64,000 bases of DNA from Deroplatys truncata (GCA_030765065.1 CM060981.1:228849152-228913151), one strand, 5' to 3'. Positions 11,441 to 23,394 are shown, numbered from the stretch's first letter. A program made the numbers and translations. The notes: generated by a model not told the origin, from the letters alone.

Positions 11441-11910
11441 TACCTTACCTTTTACACAATACTTCTTGAGACCGCAAACATATGACCTATCTGGCTTACA
11501 TTTGCGGAGAAACCTGCAAGTTCTGTTTAGTGCAACATTGTTACTCGTGTATGACTCTTGTCCTACCCTACATTCATAAATAGTCCATAGGACCCACGTC
11601 AACATACAACAAAGCTAATACGCTTATATAATTGAATCTCGCTTGTACGTTATTCACTTTTACGTTTTTCGCAGATATATCTATATTAAATTTTTTACTC
11701 ACCGACTTTGTCCATTAATCTTTTGCTTAATTATTCTGTTTTTCTTATACATTTTCTCATTAATACATCACATTTTTTCTGGTCCGCATGTATGAAATGT
11801 ATTGATTTTCCTACTTACTCATTTATAAGTTATGTTTATGCTATGTTAACGAATTATATTATGCATGGTTTCCGTACACTACCTATATGTATCCTTGCTA
11901 TCGTAGCACA
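11441..11910. other. No recognised feature
   Basis: AT-rich sequence following SINE-D; nothing supportable. Confidence 0.4.
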
Positions 11911-12130
11911 AAACAGTAGACACGTTGGACAAGGAAGCAATACTTTCGGAACGCGTTATTGCTGCACCCTATTAACAATATGGTTGGGCAAGGTCACTTT
12001 TTCTCAAGTTACAACTGGTTGTATCTATGATATTCATGATGGTGATAAGTATATTAAATGTGTTGCATTAGGAAATTCAAGTTCCAGAAATTACACAACT
12101 ATTTCTATTATCACAAATCCTAAGTGCTAA
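11911..12130 (+). CDS. Possible terminal exon of an unrecognised protein
   Basis: An open frame ends at the TAA at 12128-12130. Its last ~70 codons are compositionally unlike the hydrophobic AT-driven stretch before them: they are rich in Gly, Asp, Thr and Ser, with four Cys, and include FSQVTTGCIYDIHDGDKYIK and a C-terminal NPKC. A pyrimidine-rich run and two AG acceptors (about 11910-11925) precede it. An AATAAA lies about 260 bp downstream (12391-12396). This would fit the last exon of a small secreted protein, but I recognise no family and no partner exon. Chance is a real alternative, since ORFs of this length occur elsewhere in the window. Confidence 0.2.
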
Positions 12131-13020
12131 CAGTATTTCCGTGATAAGAGCATATAATCGACTAGTGTATGACTGTGGAAAAATCAGAGAAGCAAAGAAA
12201 AATTGACGATTTTTAAACGAATATAAAGCAACAGTTCTCTGACTATTTTATTTATGGAGGTATAATTATGATTAACAGTACTGTATATATTTAATACTCA
12301 AAATAGTGTATGTTTATTATTTATGTTTTTGTCTCATTTATTGACTTCTTAACTCGTATTAAACAATACAAAATTAGTTTCAAACAATCGAATAAAGTAG
12401 TTTCAGTTCAATAAGGAAATTATCTCTTACATTTTCTCATTCATACAAAATTATAGCAGTTTCCCTTTGAAAACTTGTAACTGAGATTATACCCTACTTG
12501 GTTTATTTGAATAACGCGACTGACTCGTAGCAAGTATCGGGTTGAATGACATCGCTCTGTGGTAGCCTAGCTAATCGCGACTATATGGCGTGATAGCATT
12601 TGCAGTTCAATCTAACATTATTTGGTATGAAATGAGAAACTGCTTATTCATTGCTTACACTTTGTGGGTTATCGCTGTGCATACTGTAAAAGAGCATAAT
12701 AGGTTTATTAAGTATTGCTCCATCGCAGCCAGAAATTTTCTGCTGTTACCGCTCCCTAAAAATCCACAATTTCTACGCTTTTAGAAAAAAGATTAAGCAG
12801 AATGGACCCAAGTTTGGCAAAAGAAACATACACAGCCAGCAGTTCTAACCGAGGAAAAATAATTAGATCATATCATGTAGCAGTAAAACTAACGCATGGC
12901 AATAGATTCGTGCACATGCACCCGCGGGGTTGTTTCCCAATTTGTTTTTGTTTTTTTCCTTTTTCCTAATACTTTGAAGTAGAATATTTTTTGTAGTAGG
13001 AAGATGCTTCATGTTTATCC
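12131..13020. other. No recognised gene; may include internal LTR-element sequence
   Basis: If the antisense LTR at 13.0-13.9 kb is real, the internal region of that retrotransposon should extend leftward from 13020. No gag or pol similarity is visible here, so the element is either truncated or decayed beyond recognition. Confidence 0.35.
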
Positions 13021-13888
13021 GTCCCACGTATGGGAGCCAATTTGTCGCAGTAACTTCGTGTTATCTTATTGCTGAGCGCCAGTTATTATTTTGCATTTTG
13101 GGTTCATTGTGCTCCGGCTAGCTATTATTACTACTCAGTCGAGCATATCTCTTAAACAGGGTGTGTAAATGGAAAGGACTTGTTACTGAAAGATAACACT
13201 TATAAAAGAATTTGTTTTTACACTTTTATTACCGTCACAATTAATTAATTTCACATATTCACTCTGATACACGCCAGACTGAAACTGTTATATTTTCTAA
13301 TATCACTATAATCACTTATTTGCTGCACATTATTAATTCGCGTATTTCACATTTATAACTAACTTTACAACGCAAGAGATTGTGTAGAATTGCGCGACGT
13401 GTAACCTTTGTATGATTCTGTTGGACTGAACGACATATTACCCGCGAATCCTTCTGTTGGACTGAACGACGTTTACCTCGTGAATTATTCTGTCAAACTG
13501 CGCATTACCCGTCTCTGGCACGGAATTTATACTCCCTCACCCCAATATGCTTAAGATTATAACCGAGCTGCTATTGGTTAATAAAACGCGTCTATATTTA
13601 TATCCAATCAAAATTACGAACATATATGCTCTAGGGAAGAAATTCCCTCCATTTCTACAGAAAAGCGCGCTAATCTGACGTCATTTGCTTGCCTCTTCTA
13701 ATTAATAAACAACTCACCCCCTCGCTCATTCTTGCCCGCTCTTATTGTGTTTCAGTGAGGCCGTGTAAACTTATTTCCTAACAATGCTTATAATTAACAA
13801 ACATCTCAAATCAATGTCATACAATAATGCTTATTTACACTACAATCACTCTGGCATTTACATTGTTGTGATATAAAATACTGCCGCA
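13021..13888 (-). mobile_element. Gypsy-like LTR (846 bp) plus primer-binding site
   Basis: On the minus strand the LTR would run from TGCGGCAGTATTTT (13888) to TGCGACA (13043), a TG...CA structure. Two to three bases later comes a tRNA primer-binding-like site, TGGCTCCCATACGTGGGAC (13039-13021). Internal signals are in the right order: a TATAAAT at 13531-13525 and an AATAAA at 13230-13225. No internal coding region or second LTR is visible. The same start motif occurs in the + strand LTRs at 20.7 and 49.2 kb. Confidence 0.55.
13414..13511. repeat. ~37-bp short tandem repeat inside the LTR
   Basis: Two and a half units sharing TTCTGTTGGACTGAACGAC at 13414 and 13452, and a decayed TTCTGTCAAACTG at 13488. 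It lies just downstream of the predicted TATA box in LTR orientation. Confidence 0.65.
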
Positions 13889-13926
13889 ACTTCGCGATTG
13901 GATTTTCTGTTATGAACACAATAATT

Positions 13927-14090
13927 AAGTTTCTCTAATACATACTTATAGTAGAAGGGGAAATTTTCTACTCCACCCAAAATTTTCATGTCCAAATTTC
14001 ACCGGAAATGCATGTTTTAAGGCTCGCTGAATACAAAAATATTATTTTAGAGAAAGGTCAGTGTATTTGCGTATATTTTTTTCTCTCTCT

Positions 14091-14159
<69 letters not shown>

Positions 14160-14285
14160 AGTGAACAGCATAGCTCTAAAGCGAAAAGTATGATAAACAC
14201 CAAAGTACTCGCATCTTCCAAAGATACGACAGAAAGATTTTCAAGAAACTCCCCTCACCCAATATACCCTCCACTTAGAAAACTT
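13927..14285 (+). mobile_element. TXb repeat, left part (split)
   Basis: Left half of a + strand TXb, with the TTTCACCGGAAATGCATGTTTT block near 14000. A composite microsatellite (CT)n(GT)n spans 14083-14158, followed by GTGAACAGCATAGCTC. It is cut at about 14285 by SINE-E. The matching right half resumes at 15930. Confidence 0.75.
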
Positions 14286-14632
14286 TTTCTTCCTCTTTTC
14301 TTTAACGGATCACCCTCCTCTTTGTAGGACTGAGACCTCCAAAGACTTACAAGCAATACCTTGTGTCAGTAGCCTATCGAGGAGCAAAGCATATCCAGGA
14401 TGGGTGATTAACACAATGCCTGGTATGGCGGTGAAGAAGAAGAAGAAGAAGAAGGAAATAAAATGTAGTGATGAAAGGGATGACAGGAAAATTCAGGGAT
14501 CAAATTGTCCAACCCAACCGTCGCCTAGTGACCTAGGAAAACCGCGAAAAAAACCTTCAGTCAGATTAGTCCACCCCGGGGGTTCAAACCCCTGAATGCA
14601 AGTCGCACATGTTACCGTTATACCACCATGTT
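14286..14632 (-). mobile_element. SINE-E copy 2, inserted in TXb
   Basis: Antisense tRNA-derived SINE. Its head lies at 14632, with an A-box (TGGTATAACGG, 14625-14615) and a perfect-looking B-box (GGTTTGAACCC, 14590-14580). The body contains an internal (TTC)n tract (about 14436-14455) and the CCATACCAGGCATTG block shared with 22.5 kb. The 3' tail is purine-rich at about 14286-14305. Flanking duplications are too decayed to call. Confidence 0.8.
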
Positions 14633-14689
14633 CGGTCGAACAATTCCTTATTTCCTGAAAAACGCCTTCAATGGTTTAATTACAAAATG

Positions 14690-15886
14690 CGAGGGTTGTT
14701 CCAGAAGTACCCCACCTAACAAAGAAAACACAACAATTTTGGAAAAAATCGTTATTTCTCCACATAGTCTCCTTTCAGCTCAATACACATTTCCCAGCGA
14801 TGTTCAACAGCTTCGATACCCTGTTTATAGTGAGAACCGTCGAGCTCTGCAAAATAGCCATCAACTGCAAACTCCACCTCTTCATTCTGGCAAATCTTTT
14901 ACCACCAAGCCATTTCTTCAGCTTTGGAACAGAAAATAATCAGAGGGGGCAGCAATTCCATCTTTAACCCATTGATTCTGGTCATGGTGATAATGGATGT
15001 GTGAACTGGTGCATTGTCTTGATGAATCAAATTTCCTTTTGGCTAAATACAGCCGTTTTTGTTCCATTTCATCACTCAAATGCTGCAATAAATTTTCATG
15101 ATACCAGCCATTGATTGCTTTTCCTGTTTGAAGATAATCTATGAAAATTATCCCAAGCATATTCCAAAAAACTGAAGCCATGACCTTGCCTGCGGATGGA
15201 ACTGTCTTCGCCTTCTTTGGAGCCGATTCTCCTCTTTCAATCCACTGTTTTGACTGTTCGTTCGTCTCAGGTGTGAAGTGATGTACCCATGTTTCATCCA
15301 TGGTTATGAATTGACACAAAAACTCGGATTTATTGCAGCGAAACATCGCCAAACACTTGACTGAAACATCCTCACGACGCTTCTTTTTTTCCATTGTGAG
15401 TAAACGCGGCACCCATCTTGCACACAGCTTTCTCATGTCTAAATTTTCAGTTAGTATGCGATGTACAGCACTTTTTGAAATGCCTACGATGTCTGCTAGC
15501 TCGCATACTTTCAGTCGATGGTCATCCAATACCATTTTGTGGATTTTCTTCACAATTTCTGGCGTGGTCACCTCATTTGATCGACCACTGCAATGTTCGT
15601 GTTGGCAGCTCGTACAGACTCACTTAAACTCCGCCACCCAATATTTTACTGTTGTAAACGAAGGAGCAGACTCCCCAGAGCACAGAGCATAATCTAGCTC
15701 AGCTTTAATATTAGTTGGACTAAGACCTTTGAAATAAAAATATTGTAACACATAACGATAGCTACTTTTATCCATGTTTACAAATTCACTGAGAGAGTGG
15801 CAAACGTCTGCATCGTCAAACTTCAAACTTAAGCTTTATAAGGGGAGATACTTTCTACCATAGTAATTTGTTTGAAACAACCGCTA
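14690..15886 (-). mobile_element. Mariner transposon, degenerate, ~1.2 kb
   Basis: Ends carry an imperfect inverted repeat: GTTGTTCCAGAAGTAC at 14695-14710 against GTTGTTTCAAACAAATTA reading inward from 15882. The length is typical of a mariner, and it encloses one antisense transposase. It sits in the middle of the split TXb copy, just beyond SINE-E; about 45 bp of unexplained sequence lies between its right end and the resumption of TXb. Confidence 0.75.
14756..15826 (-). pseudogene. Mariner transposase, interrupted
   Basis: The reading frame spans about 357 codons, the usual mariner length, from the ATG at 15826 (MKFDDADVCHSLSEFV) to a TAA near 14756 after ELKGDYVEK. Regions in order are an N-terminal helix-turn-helix, a second HTH (VCELADIVGISKSAVHRIL), the WVPRLLT linker, and the first catalytic Asp in FITMDETWVHHFTPET. 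The second Asp is in HQDNAPVHTS, out of frame, and APSDYFLF holds the third Asp of the DD34D triad. Breaks are an in-frame TGA at 15622-15620 and frameshifts near 15030, 14945 and 14890. The enzyme would cut and paste its element at TA sites. This copy is dead, though all motifs remain readable. Confidence 0.9.
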
Positions 15887-15929
15887 TATATACGTCAGGT
15901 CGGGTACCCCTGGTACTGCCTTCGTACCA

Positions 15930-16436
15930 TACAGTTAAGATACTTACAGACAAATAATATATATCTTGAATTTACTCGGAACAACATGTGAAGTCCTCTT
16001 CATTCGAAAAGAATTTTGTATAATAAGTAAGGACCTTACTACACAAATGTACAACTCGTTAAAGCACATAATTTATTTCAAATTACTTTTTATGTGGCAT
16101 GAGCCATTTATAACGTATTAATTTTTATTGGTTTGAATATGTCAATCATTTCTCAATTTTAAAAGTAACGTCACTGTTCAGTTTCTAGCAATGCCATGGA
16201 AAGAGTGTTTGAATTTAAAATCAAACTTGTAGCGCCCTGCTTTAAACACCTGAATATCTATTCGGTTTCGTCTGTCCCTCTTGTATCTACAAATAAATGT
16301 GTAACGAAACTATTTCTGAAAGGTTTATCTCGATTAACATTTGGATAGGAAAATAAGGTTTCGTAGCAATAGAAGATAGAAAAATAAACGATAACGGTAG
16401 AGAAAAGCACGTGAATGTAACATAAGGTTTTTTTTA
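15930..16436 (+). mobile_element. TXb repeat, right part (split)
   Basis: Continuation of the TXb begun at 13927: CATACAGTTAAGATACTTAC matches the middle of other TX copies. The right end reads GGTAGAGAAAAGCACGTGAATGTAACATAAGG followed by a T run (16397-16436). Confidence 0.7.
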
Positions 16437-16803
16437 AGAGCGGTTTGCATACTATTTCAACGAATCTTTTCTGCGTCTATTTATGGTTTTTAAGCTGCTA
16501 GTAGCCAGACAGGATAATTGCGTTTGCTTGTAACACCAAGCTCAGCTTGTTATATTCAGGCCAGAAATTAAACTTTCAGCTATTGAGAGAAGTAACGTTT
16601 CAACTTGCTCCCTATGTCGCTTGGCATGGCAGCTTTATCTGTGTACAGTTCAGAAATGTTAGGGAGTTTTCTAGAAGTTAATTTATGTTGTATTTAATTT
16701 AAAATCTATTTTCAGATTTGATTTTTATCCCTTTGATGTTAGTAAAAGTCTAATTAACACACAAAGTTGCACCTAAAACATGTGGTAGAAGAACTGTTCT
16801 ACA
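16437..16803. other. No recognised feature
   Basis: Short unassigned spacer between two TXb copies in the same orientation. Confidence 0.4.
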
Positions 16804-17637
16804 ATTTTTACTTTAAACCAGCTAGAAGTATTACATTCCGCCCAAAATTTCTATTCCAACTTTTCACCGGAAATACACGTTTTAGGACTCCCTAAAACCA
16901 AAAATAGCGTTTTCAAGAAAAGGTCCGCGCGCGCGTCTGTCTCCTTAAACAACAAAACTGAAAAATGATAAATCAGTTAAGCTTCAAAATTTCTATTTAA
17001 GTTCAGCCACTTCAAAAGATAGGACATGAAGATTTTCAAGAAAATTCCCCACCCCAAACTATACTTCACATGGAATATTTTTTTAAATTTTTTATTTTCT
17101 AAAAAAAATTGCTCTAATGATCTTGATTAAAACATCATATATGAAAGATAGTTACATGATAAATAAAATTTATATCATTAAATGTATGGGAATAACCTCT
17201 GAAGTCCTCTTCATTCGGAAGGAATTTTGTATTTTCTTTCGTTAGGCAAATGCTAGACGAAAACGTACCACACAAAATTTTAGATCCTTTTAAAACACAT
17301 AATTTATCTAGAATAACTTTTTGTGGCACAAACCATTACTAAGATAGCGTTATTAGTGGTTAAAATTGTTCAATACTTGGCCAATCCTTTATCCTGTAAA
17401 CATTGAGTTGTTTCTCGGGATTGCATGGAAACAGTATGGAATTTTAAGGCCAGTTCTTAAACTTTTAACTATCGCTATTCCTTTGTATCTATAATAAAAT
17501 TTGCAATGTAGTATATCTGCAAAGACTTATTTGCATTAAAATGAAATAGATATAAAAATACTTAGTAAGATAAATTTGTATATCCACTAATAAATACCAG
17601 AGGGTAGAGAAAGTCATCTGACTGTGTAAGATTTTTC
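16804..17637 (+). mobile_element. TXb repeat, full length
   Basis: Starts TTTTTACTTTAAACCAGCTAG and ends GGTAGAGAAAGTCATCTGACTGTGTAAGA followed by T5. The microsatellite is reduced to GCGCGCGC (16927). The block around 17405-17450 (TTTCTCGGGATTGCATGGAA) is TXb-specific. It is uninterrupted and serves as the reference for the split copies. Confidence 0.8.
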
Positions 17638-17768
17638 CTCATGGTGATACAGAGAGCATTAAATTTCAGTCATCACATAGCGACACCATCTTTAAAAATC
17701 TTTATTCACTCCATACTTCAACGAAAGTGTACAAATGTAAGTTGAGGGTATCTCTGGATTCACCAGAA

Positions 17769-17835
17769 ATAGAATAATAAGCTTTAGTAAGAGCAGTTTG
17801 TAGAAGAGTGAGTAGGTAAAGTCATCATGGTTGTT
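17769..17835 (+). mobile_element. TX right-end fragment
   Basis: About 65 bp matching the last part of TX (AATAAGCTTTAGTAAGAGCAG...GAGTGAGTAGGTAAAGTCAT). The rest is absent. Confidence 0.5.
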
Positions 17836-18024
17836 TTGGTAATATTTGCTTGTGCCTAAAAAATAGATTAACAACTTTCTTTCTAGTCGGTAAACTGCTC
17901 ATGATTCTATAAAGGTGCATAAAACGTGGAATGGGGTAAATTTTTAAGGTTGAAAGGTAGAAAATAATGCCTAGTTTCTAAACATAAGAATACAAAGCTT
18001 TGTACCCTTAAACAAAGATGTTTA

Positions 18025-18640
18025 AATGAGGAATTTAAAATGGGAATCCCAGGAGCTTTTTGAAAGCCATAGATATCTTGTAAAATTTTCCATGTCCTGA
18101 GATACAAATGTTTTGTCCAAACTCGTGAAACAATTCCGATTGGACACCTGTGGTTGAGAATAAAGGTCCATGGTAGTCTTTTCCGGATCCTAAAGCACAA
18201 GTTCACAACTTTTTGTACATATCATTCAGAAGTTATTAAGCAGGCTGAAAATAAAGTTTTTCAAAGCTTTAGCCTTGGTCCTAAGTCGCAAGTGACCAAC
18301 ATTTTGCCAAAAGTTAAAAGATACAAGGGGTTGAAAATATTAGCAAAAGAAACTTTTTGAAGTTCTAAGGAAGCATATTATAACTTTCCGAGTCATACAG
18401 TGTAAGTATACAACATTCCATGCATATATTTCAAGCAGTGAAAGTTCGATATTAAGGGGTTGAAAATAACGATAGCGGGGTAGCTTTTGAATGTCATAAA
18501 TGTTTTAAATGCTTCCCTGGGATCTAAAGCACAAGTATCCAAAGTTACGTGCAGATTAATCAAGATTCTATATAAGGTATTAAACACTTGAGCAGGAAAG
18601 CTTTTGAAAGTTAAGGTAGCATATAATTTTGGAAGAAATG
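18025..18640. repeat. Diverged ~125-bp tandem repeat
   Basis: Successive units share the order: (G)GGTTGAAAAT, AGCTTTTGAAAG, CTAAAGCACAAGT or a decayed form, and TATTAAACAC/ATTAAGG. Clear unit starts are near 18030, 18332, 18459 and 18590. Identity is low, so this is an old array. A further related unit lies at 19235-19385. Confidence 0.5.
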
Positions 18641-19234
18641 TATGCGTAACTACAAAAATTTGTATCCCGGTTCGCCATATACTGTGTGTTCAATGACGTT
18701 TTAGCTAGTGCGATGCGGTGACATCTCGTAGATAAAGCTTTAGTTGATGGGAGGGGTCCAGAGTATACTGAACTCGTGCCGCACGTGGCGCGTACAGTAG
18801 AAAACAACCAACAGTATTTCACTATCTGCGTCTTTATCCTTCGTTTGTTTCAGACCAAGTAAACGGTACCTTCTTCCAGTAGCTAAACCTACCTGCTTAG
18901 AAGTGCTCCCCCACCCATTAGCTAAAACTTTTCTGATTAGATAGTAGTGTAAATGTTTTGTTTACATTTTTTGAAATGAAACTTAGAGTTTATGTTTTTG
19001 TTTTTCTTTAAATTTAAAGGTACTATGAGATGTAAATAAGCATTGTAGTTCTTGACAGTTGACTTTGTCAGGTTCTACAATAAAATTATACAATTATTGG
19101 TCTTGAATTGCTAAACGGTGCAGACATTGACATAATATATCGCATGGATTATTTATGGAAGTTGTAAAGTAATTCTCATTGGGCTCTGTAGCATAAAAGT
19201 ACAAATTGTATTCTGGTTAGACGAAAGAGTGCTG
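18641..19234. other. No recognised feature
   Basis: Unassigned sequence between two parts of the old 125-bp repeat. Confidence 0.4.
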
Positions 19235-19385
19235 ATTTGTATGTGAGGGTTTGAAAATAAGATTAGTAGAAGCTTTTGAGAGCTGTAGGGTAGGTTATCA
19301 TTATTGCCAAGTTATAAAGTCCAAATTTATAAATCGGAGTGCAAGTTCAATGAGAAAAATTGGAGAATATTAAACACGAAAGAAA
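19235..19385. repeat. Detached unit of the ~125-bp repeat
   Basis: Contains GGTTTGAAAATAAG, AGAAGCTTTTGAGAG, AAGTTATAAAGTCCAAATTT and ATTAAACACG in the same order and spacing as the units at 18.0-18.6 kb. Confidence 0.45.
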
Positions 19386-20719
19386 ACTTCCCTCCCTCTC
19401 CAATAATCCAGTTTTAAAGTTGTAAGTCCAACGTTTAACTCATTTGTGCTGGAAAGCAATAAAAATCCATGATGTTCTTAATTTAGACAAACAAAAATCC
19501 TTCTGGTATTCATATTCAATGAAATGGAACTGAAATATACCTCGCCCAACAACTTTTATAATCTAACTAATTGTAACATAAAATAGTTGTTTTCCAAAGA
19601 AACCTCAAAATATACTAAAAGAAACATCTGCACTTATGTTTTTCGAATTTATGGAGCACTCTAAATGACAAATTGGCCTTGAGTCCATCTTCATAGTCTA
19701 CTGGACACCTCACACATTTGCGAGAAGACGGCTTGAAGCCTCAGTGAATAAGTGACTTAAGGGACAAAGAGTAGGTACTCGCGGCATAAATCCATCCCAA
19801 AAGCATCGTACTCTCGCACTGATACCTGCATAGGTTTCCATACATTTTATAAAATGTTATTTTACAGTACATATTCTTGCCCACTCCGGTAAACACTCTT
19901 TAAAGGAGCCACCTATCATATGGATCAAATATTAAAATTATTCTCCTTCCGTCGTAAGAAACACATTTGTATGAGCAATACTGAGAAACGGCTCCAAGCA
20001 CGTGACCTCACTGAATGCTCTCATTGGTTTGAGAACGAAGCACTCAACTTAAAGAGAGAAAATAGATATATCTTTTCTTAATGTTATTGCTTTTAAAATC
20101 CTCCAATCGGTACGTTTAATTGTAGCATTACAATGCGCTGAAATGTTTACATCTGTTGCAAATACAAATATGTCCGTTCACAAGAAGTAAGTAGTTACTG
20201 TGGCGGGAGAGAAACCAACGCAATGTCAGTGAGGAATACGGCGCCTGGTGTAATTCGGTAGGGGCAAGAATAAGAGTATTAAAAAGTACCGAGAAACAGT
20301 TTGCTTTAAATGTGTTTCTTAAGTTAAAGGAACATAATGTGGATATTCTAATGAAGGAATTAGTTGAAATAAAGGCATAGTACACCGGCGCATCAGAAGC
20401 CTGTGTTGTTCATGTTCAAAGAACTTTTTTTTTTGGGGGGGGACACTGAACCATCAAGATAATAAAGTGTTAAATGCCGTCAATAGTGACTGTGATTTTA
20501 CTAAATTTTAAGCTAACGAGCTTCCATATTAGCTATTAGAAATGGAGTTTTCGTTTGTGAAATGAAATAATGATAATGTATATGTATCCAGTAGATGGGA
20601 ATGATATTTCATTTGGAGGCGTATATACTGAGAAACATTTGCTGCTATATTAGGGAAAATAGAAATATGACGGCAATGAGTCCAATGTAAGTCATAAGTG
20701 GGTTAAAATGTGTTCTCTT
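19386..20719. other. No recognised feature
   Basis: About 1.3 kb of AT-rich sequence without gene, SINE or TX similarity. A T10G8 homopolymer junction lies at 20427-20444. Confidence 0.4.
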
Positions 20720-21620
20720 TGAGGCAGTATTTTTAACACTAAAATGATTTCAGTCTAATTGTATAATATATATAATTCAATAACAACCCGCCTTAAAGCA
20801 ATATGTGTATGTAACAAAATATAAAAAAATGTATGTAACAGTCATTGTATATGTTTGTATAATTGTACCCATGTGTAATAATGTTATGTGAATATATTAC
20901 GTAATTTAATAATGTAGGAGCTGTGAGAGTAATAGGTTAAAAGTTGCTAACAAGAAGGTAACAATGAGGCAATAATGAATTTGAAAGTTTAAATGCTACT
21001 AGTCATTATTGGAGCAACAATAATTTAAATTTTGAGACAGTTTAAAAATATCCAATCAACAGCCAGAAATAGCATTAGTTAAAAGAAGGTATTCTAATGG
21101 AGTAGGATTAGCCAATCAGAGACTTGAAATACAGAAATTTACAAGTTTAGTTGGTTGAAATCAGTTCATTTGGTTGCAGGCAGCGTTACTAACCAGACGC
21201 AAAAAAATGTCCTCAAGAAATTTAATACGTATTCGTGTGAGACGAAAAATAGTTTTACGTGTTAAAAAGTGCAAGTAATTAATTAAAGAATCTCACATCT
21301 CTCTATATCAGTGAAATGTTATTTAAATCGTGTCAAGCATTAATAAAAGGAGTGAAGTAAAATTATAATCTGTGTAAGGCTACATTCTTGTCACATCACG
21401 CCCTGCTAAGAGAAACGTGTCTCTAACAATAATACTGACGCAGCCGAGGCAAACATAAATATTTAATACTTGAAGAAGCAGTCAAATTACGAAGTTAATA
21501 TTTTTTTAAACTTGGGGCAAAGGTCACCTGAAAGTATATTTGGGGCGAAGGCTACCGGAAACTGTTTAGTATACGTGCGGTTGCAACTGCTACAAGTTCG
21601 GCTCCCCAACAGTTGAAATA
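20720..21620 (+). mobile_element. LTR (875 bp) plus primer-binding site, copy 1
   Basis: TG...CA unit from TGAGGCAGTATTTTTAACAC (20720) to GCTACA (21594). A primer-binding-like CGGCTCCCCAACAGTTGA follows at 21599-21616. An AATAAA lies at 21342-21347 and a duplicated GGGGC(A/G)AAGG(C/T)..CC(T/G)GAAA motif at 21516-21561. It aligns end to end with 49184-50092. No gag/pol follows, so this is a 5'-LTR remnant or a truncated element. Confidence 0.5.
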
Positions 21621-22364
21621 CGATACCACTCCTTCTAAAATACTTCTTTCCCATCTGGAATGCATTCACTTTGATATTATGTTCTTGATATATTTCTGAG
21701 TATTCGTTTTAATAGGAAAAACCCACTGGTAAGCTACTCTTGTGCATGCAGTTTGTTTTGAATGTAATATGGCGTAACACATGGGCAAATGGCTGTTGTC
21801 TGTCAGATACGCTTGTGCGCGAACGTGTGTTTCTTACAACGGATCCAGTGTAGTTAAAACAAAATAGTGGATCTATGCGAAGCGAAAATCGATAGACTAC
21901 AGCCAATTTACGAAACGCCTTCACCTATAATGGATGTTGTATAGTCACATTACGGAGATGTTAAATAAGTTAATAATTCGATTCTGGATAATCTACGGCA
22001 TATAACATTTTGTATGGTAGGTGTAATAGCTTGCTAGTGAGATTAAAAAAAACTTTGTAATGCTAAAGAAAAGCTTCGAGGCGAGAACTGAGTTCATGGA
22101 CTACTCAGCTAGCATTGCGGTTTAAAAGACATTTGTTTCCAAGCTTTAAGTGACAGATAGGAATTATTACGTTTCGTGCAGTGCTGTGTCCTGAAAATTC
22201 GGGTGTATATCTTTGGTACCAGATTTATTTATTTTACCTGTTTACATGTATAGATTATATTGAATATAAATTCTAAATCAACTTAAATAACTAGGAGATT
22301 TTATCTTCGATAAAGATGAATTAGCAATATGGTCCATTATCCTTTAAGAATTATAAACTAACCG
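21621..22364. other. Mostly unassigned; possible retrotransposon leader
   Basis: The first ~60 bp after the primer site still align loosely with 50093-50140 (shared ATTCAC context), suggesting leader sequence. The remainder is unrecognised. Confidence 0.35.
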
Positions 22365-22705
22365 ACCGGAACGTCTGTGACCCCAGTTCGGGAGGTCCCG
22401 TCTTCGAAAACTCGGGGCCAACCAATCTGACCCAAAGTTTTTTTGTGGTTTTCCTCGGTACTAGACAAATGTTGGGTTCAATAATTTGATCCGCGAATTT
22501 GCCTATCATCCTTTTGATCACTACATTTTATGTCTTCTTCTTCATCGCCATACTAGGCATTGGGCTGATCACCCATCAAGGATATGCTATGATCTCTAAA
22601 GCTTGTGTGCTCCTCGACAGTCTAATAAGCCAAGTATTGTCTTGTAAATCCTTTCGGGTGTAAGTCTGCAAAAAGTAAAGTAAGCAGTTAAAGAAGAAGA
22701 AGAAT
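22365..22705 (+). mobile_element. SINE-E copy 3
   Basis: The body matches the antisense copy at 14.3 kb: CCAATCTGACCCAAAGTTTTT, TTCCTCGGTACTAG, CTTCTTCTTCATCGCCATAC and GGCATTGGGCTGATCACCCA (22558-22577, shared with 190-585). The tail ends in (GAA)n at 22694-22705. The B-box region is decayed (GTCTTCGAAAACT, near 22401) and the head start is uncertain. Confidence 0.75.
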
Positions 22706-23394
22706 TTTAAACTAGCTGCTGTAACAAAAAAAACTTTCCTGAAACAAGCTTATAGTTATTTAGTCATTATTAAATGATGCAACATACAGTCTTGCTTGAA
22801 CGCTCTCCATATAGTCTACGAAATTTGGGGAAACCTCGTTACAGCAAGCGATGGCTGGACCCTTATGGAGAAGATAAAGTCGCTTCCATTTGTGCTTCGC
22901 GAGGCATTTTACCAACCTTCTCAACGGGCGCGTGCATAGCACGGAGGGGTGTGTCTGGAGCGTTCTGCCTTTGTTGTCCGACCAAGCAGTGGTGTGTGTT
23001 AACTGTAGCTCACCGATGTATGCAAGTATTTCGGAGGCGCATCGGTGTAAAATTATGGGTATATGGGTAGCCAATTTGACATTTGAAGACGTTCCTAGGG
23101 CAATTCCATGCAGCATTTACGACACATACTAAAATAATGTCTAGTAAATACCTCCTCTTTGAAAGTAAAAAATATAATGTATTTCATTATGTTGCCATTA
23201 AATTTTTTTCGTTGATATATTGTGCAAAATTTTTATTTAGTTGAATAATTAAACATTTTATAAGTGATAGCAGTTAAGCTATTGCTCAAAGTTATGAATG
23301 CGTATGCGAATAATCTAGAACTATGCATGTAAAATAGGGCGCCACTGCATGCACGAAAAGGTAAACGGATTCACACACACAGCTCTTCCTTGCT
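22706..23394. other. No recognised gene; locally GC-richer block
   Basis: The block 22775-23115 is open in two opposite frames (98 and 118 codons) and is GC-richer than its flanks. Neither translation resembles any family I know, and it has no splice or tail signals worth naming. It may be an old repeat present once in this window. Confidence 0.35.

Noticed and set aside
22760-23116. Overlapping 118- and 98-codon ORFs on opposite strands
   Set aside because: No recognisable family, no splice or tail signals, and long open frames on both strands are expected in a GC-richer block.
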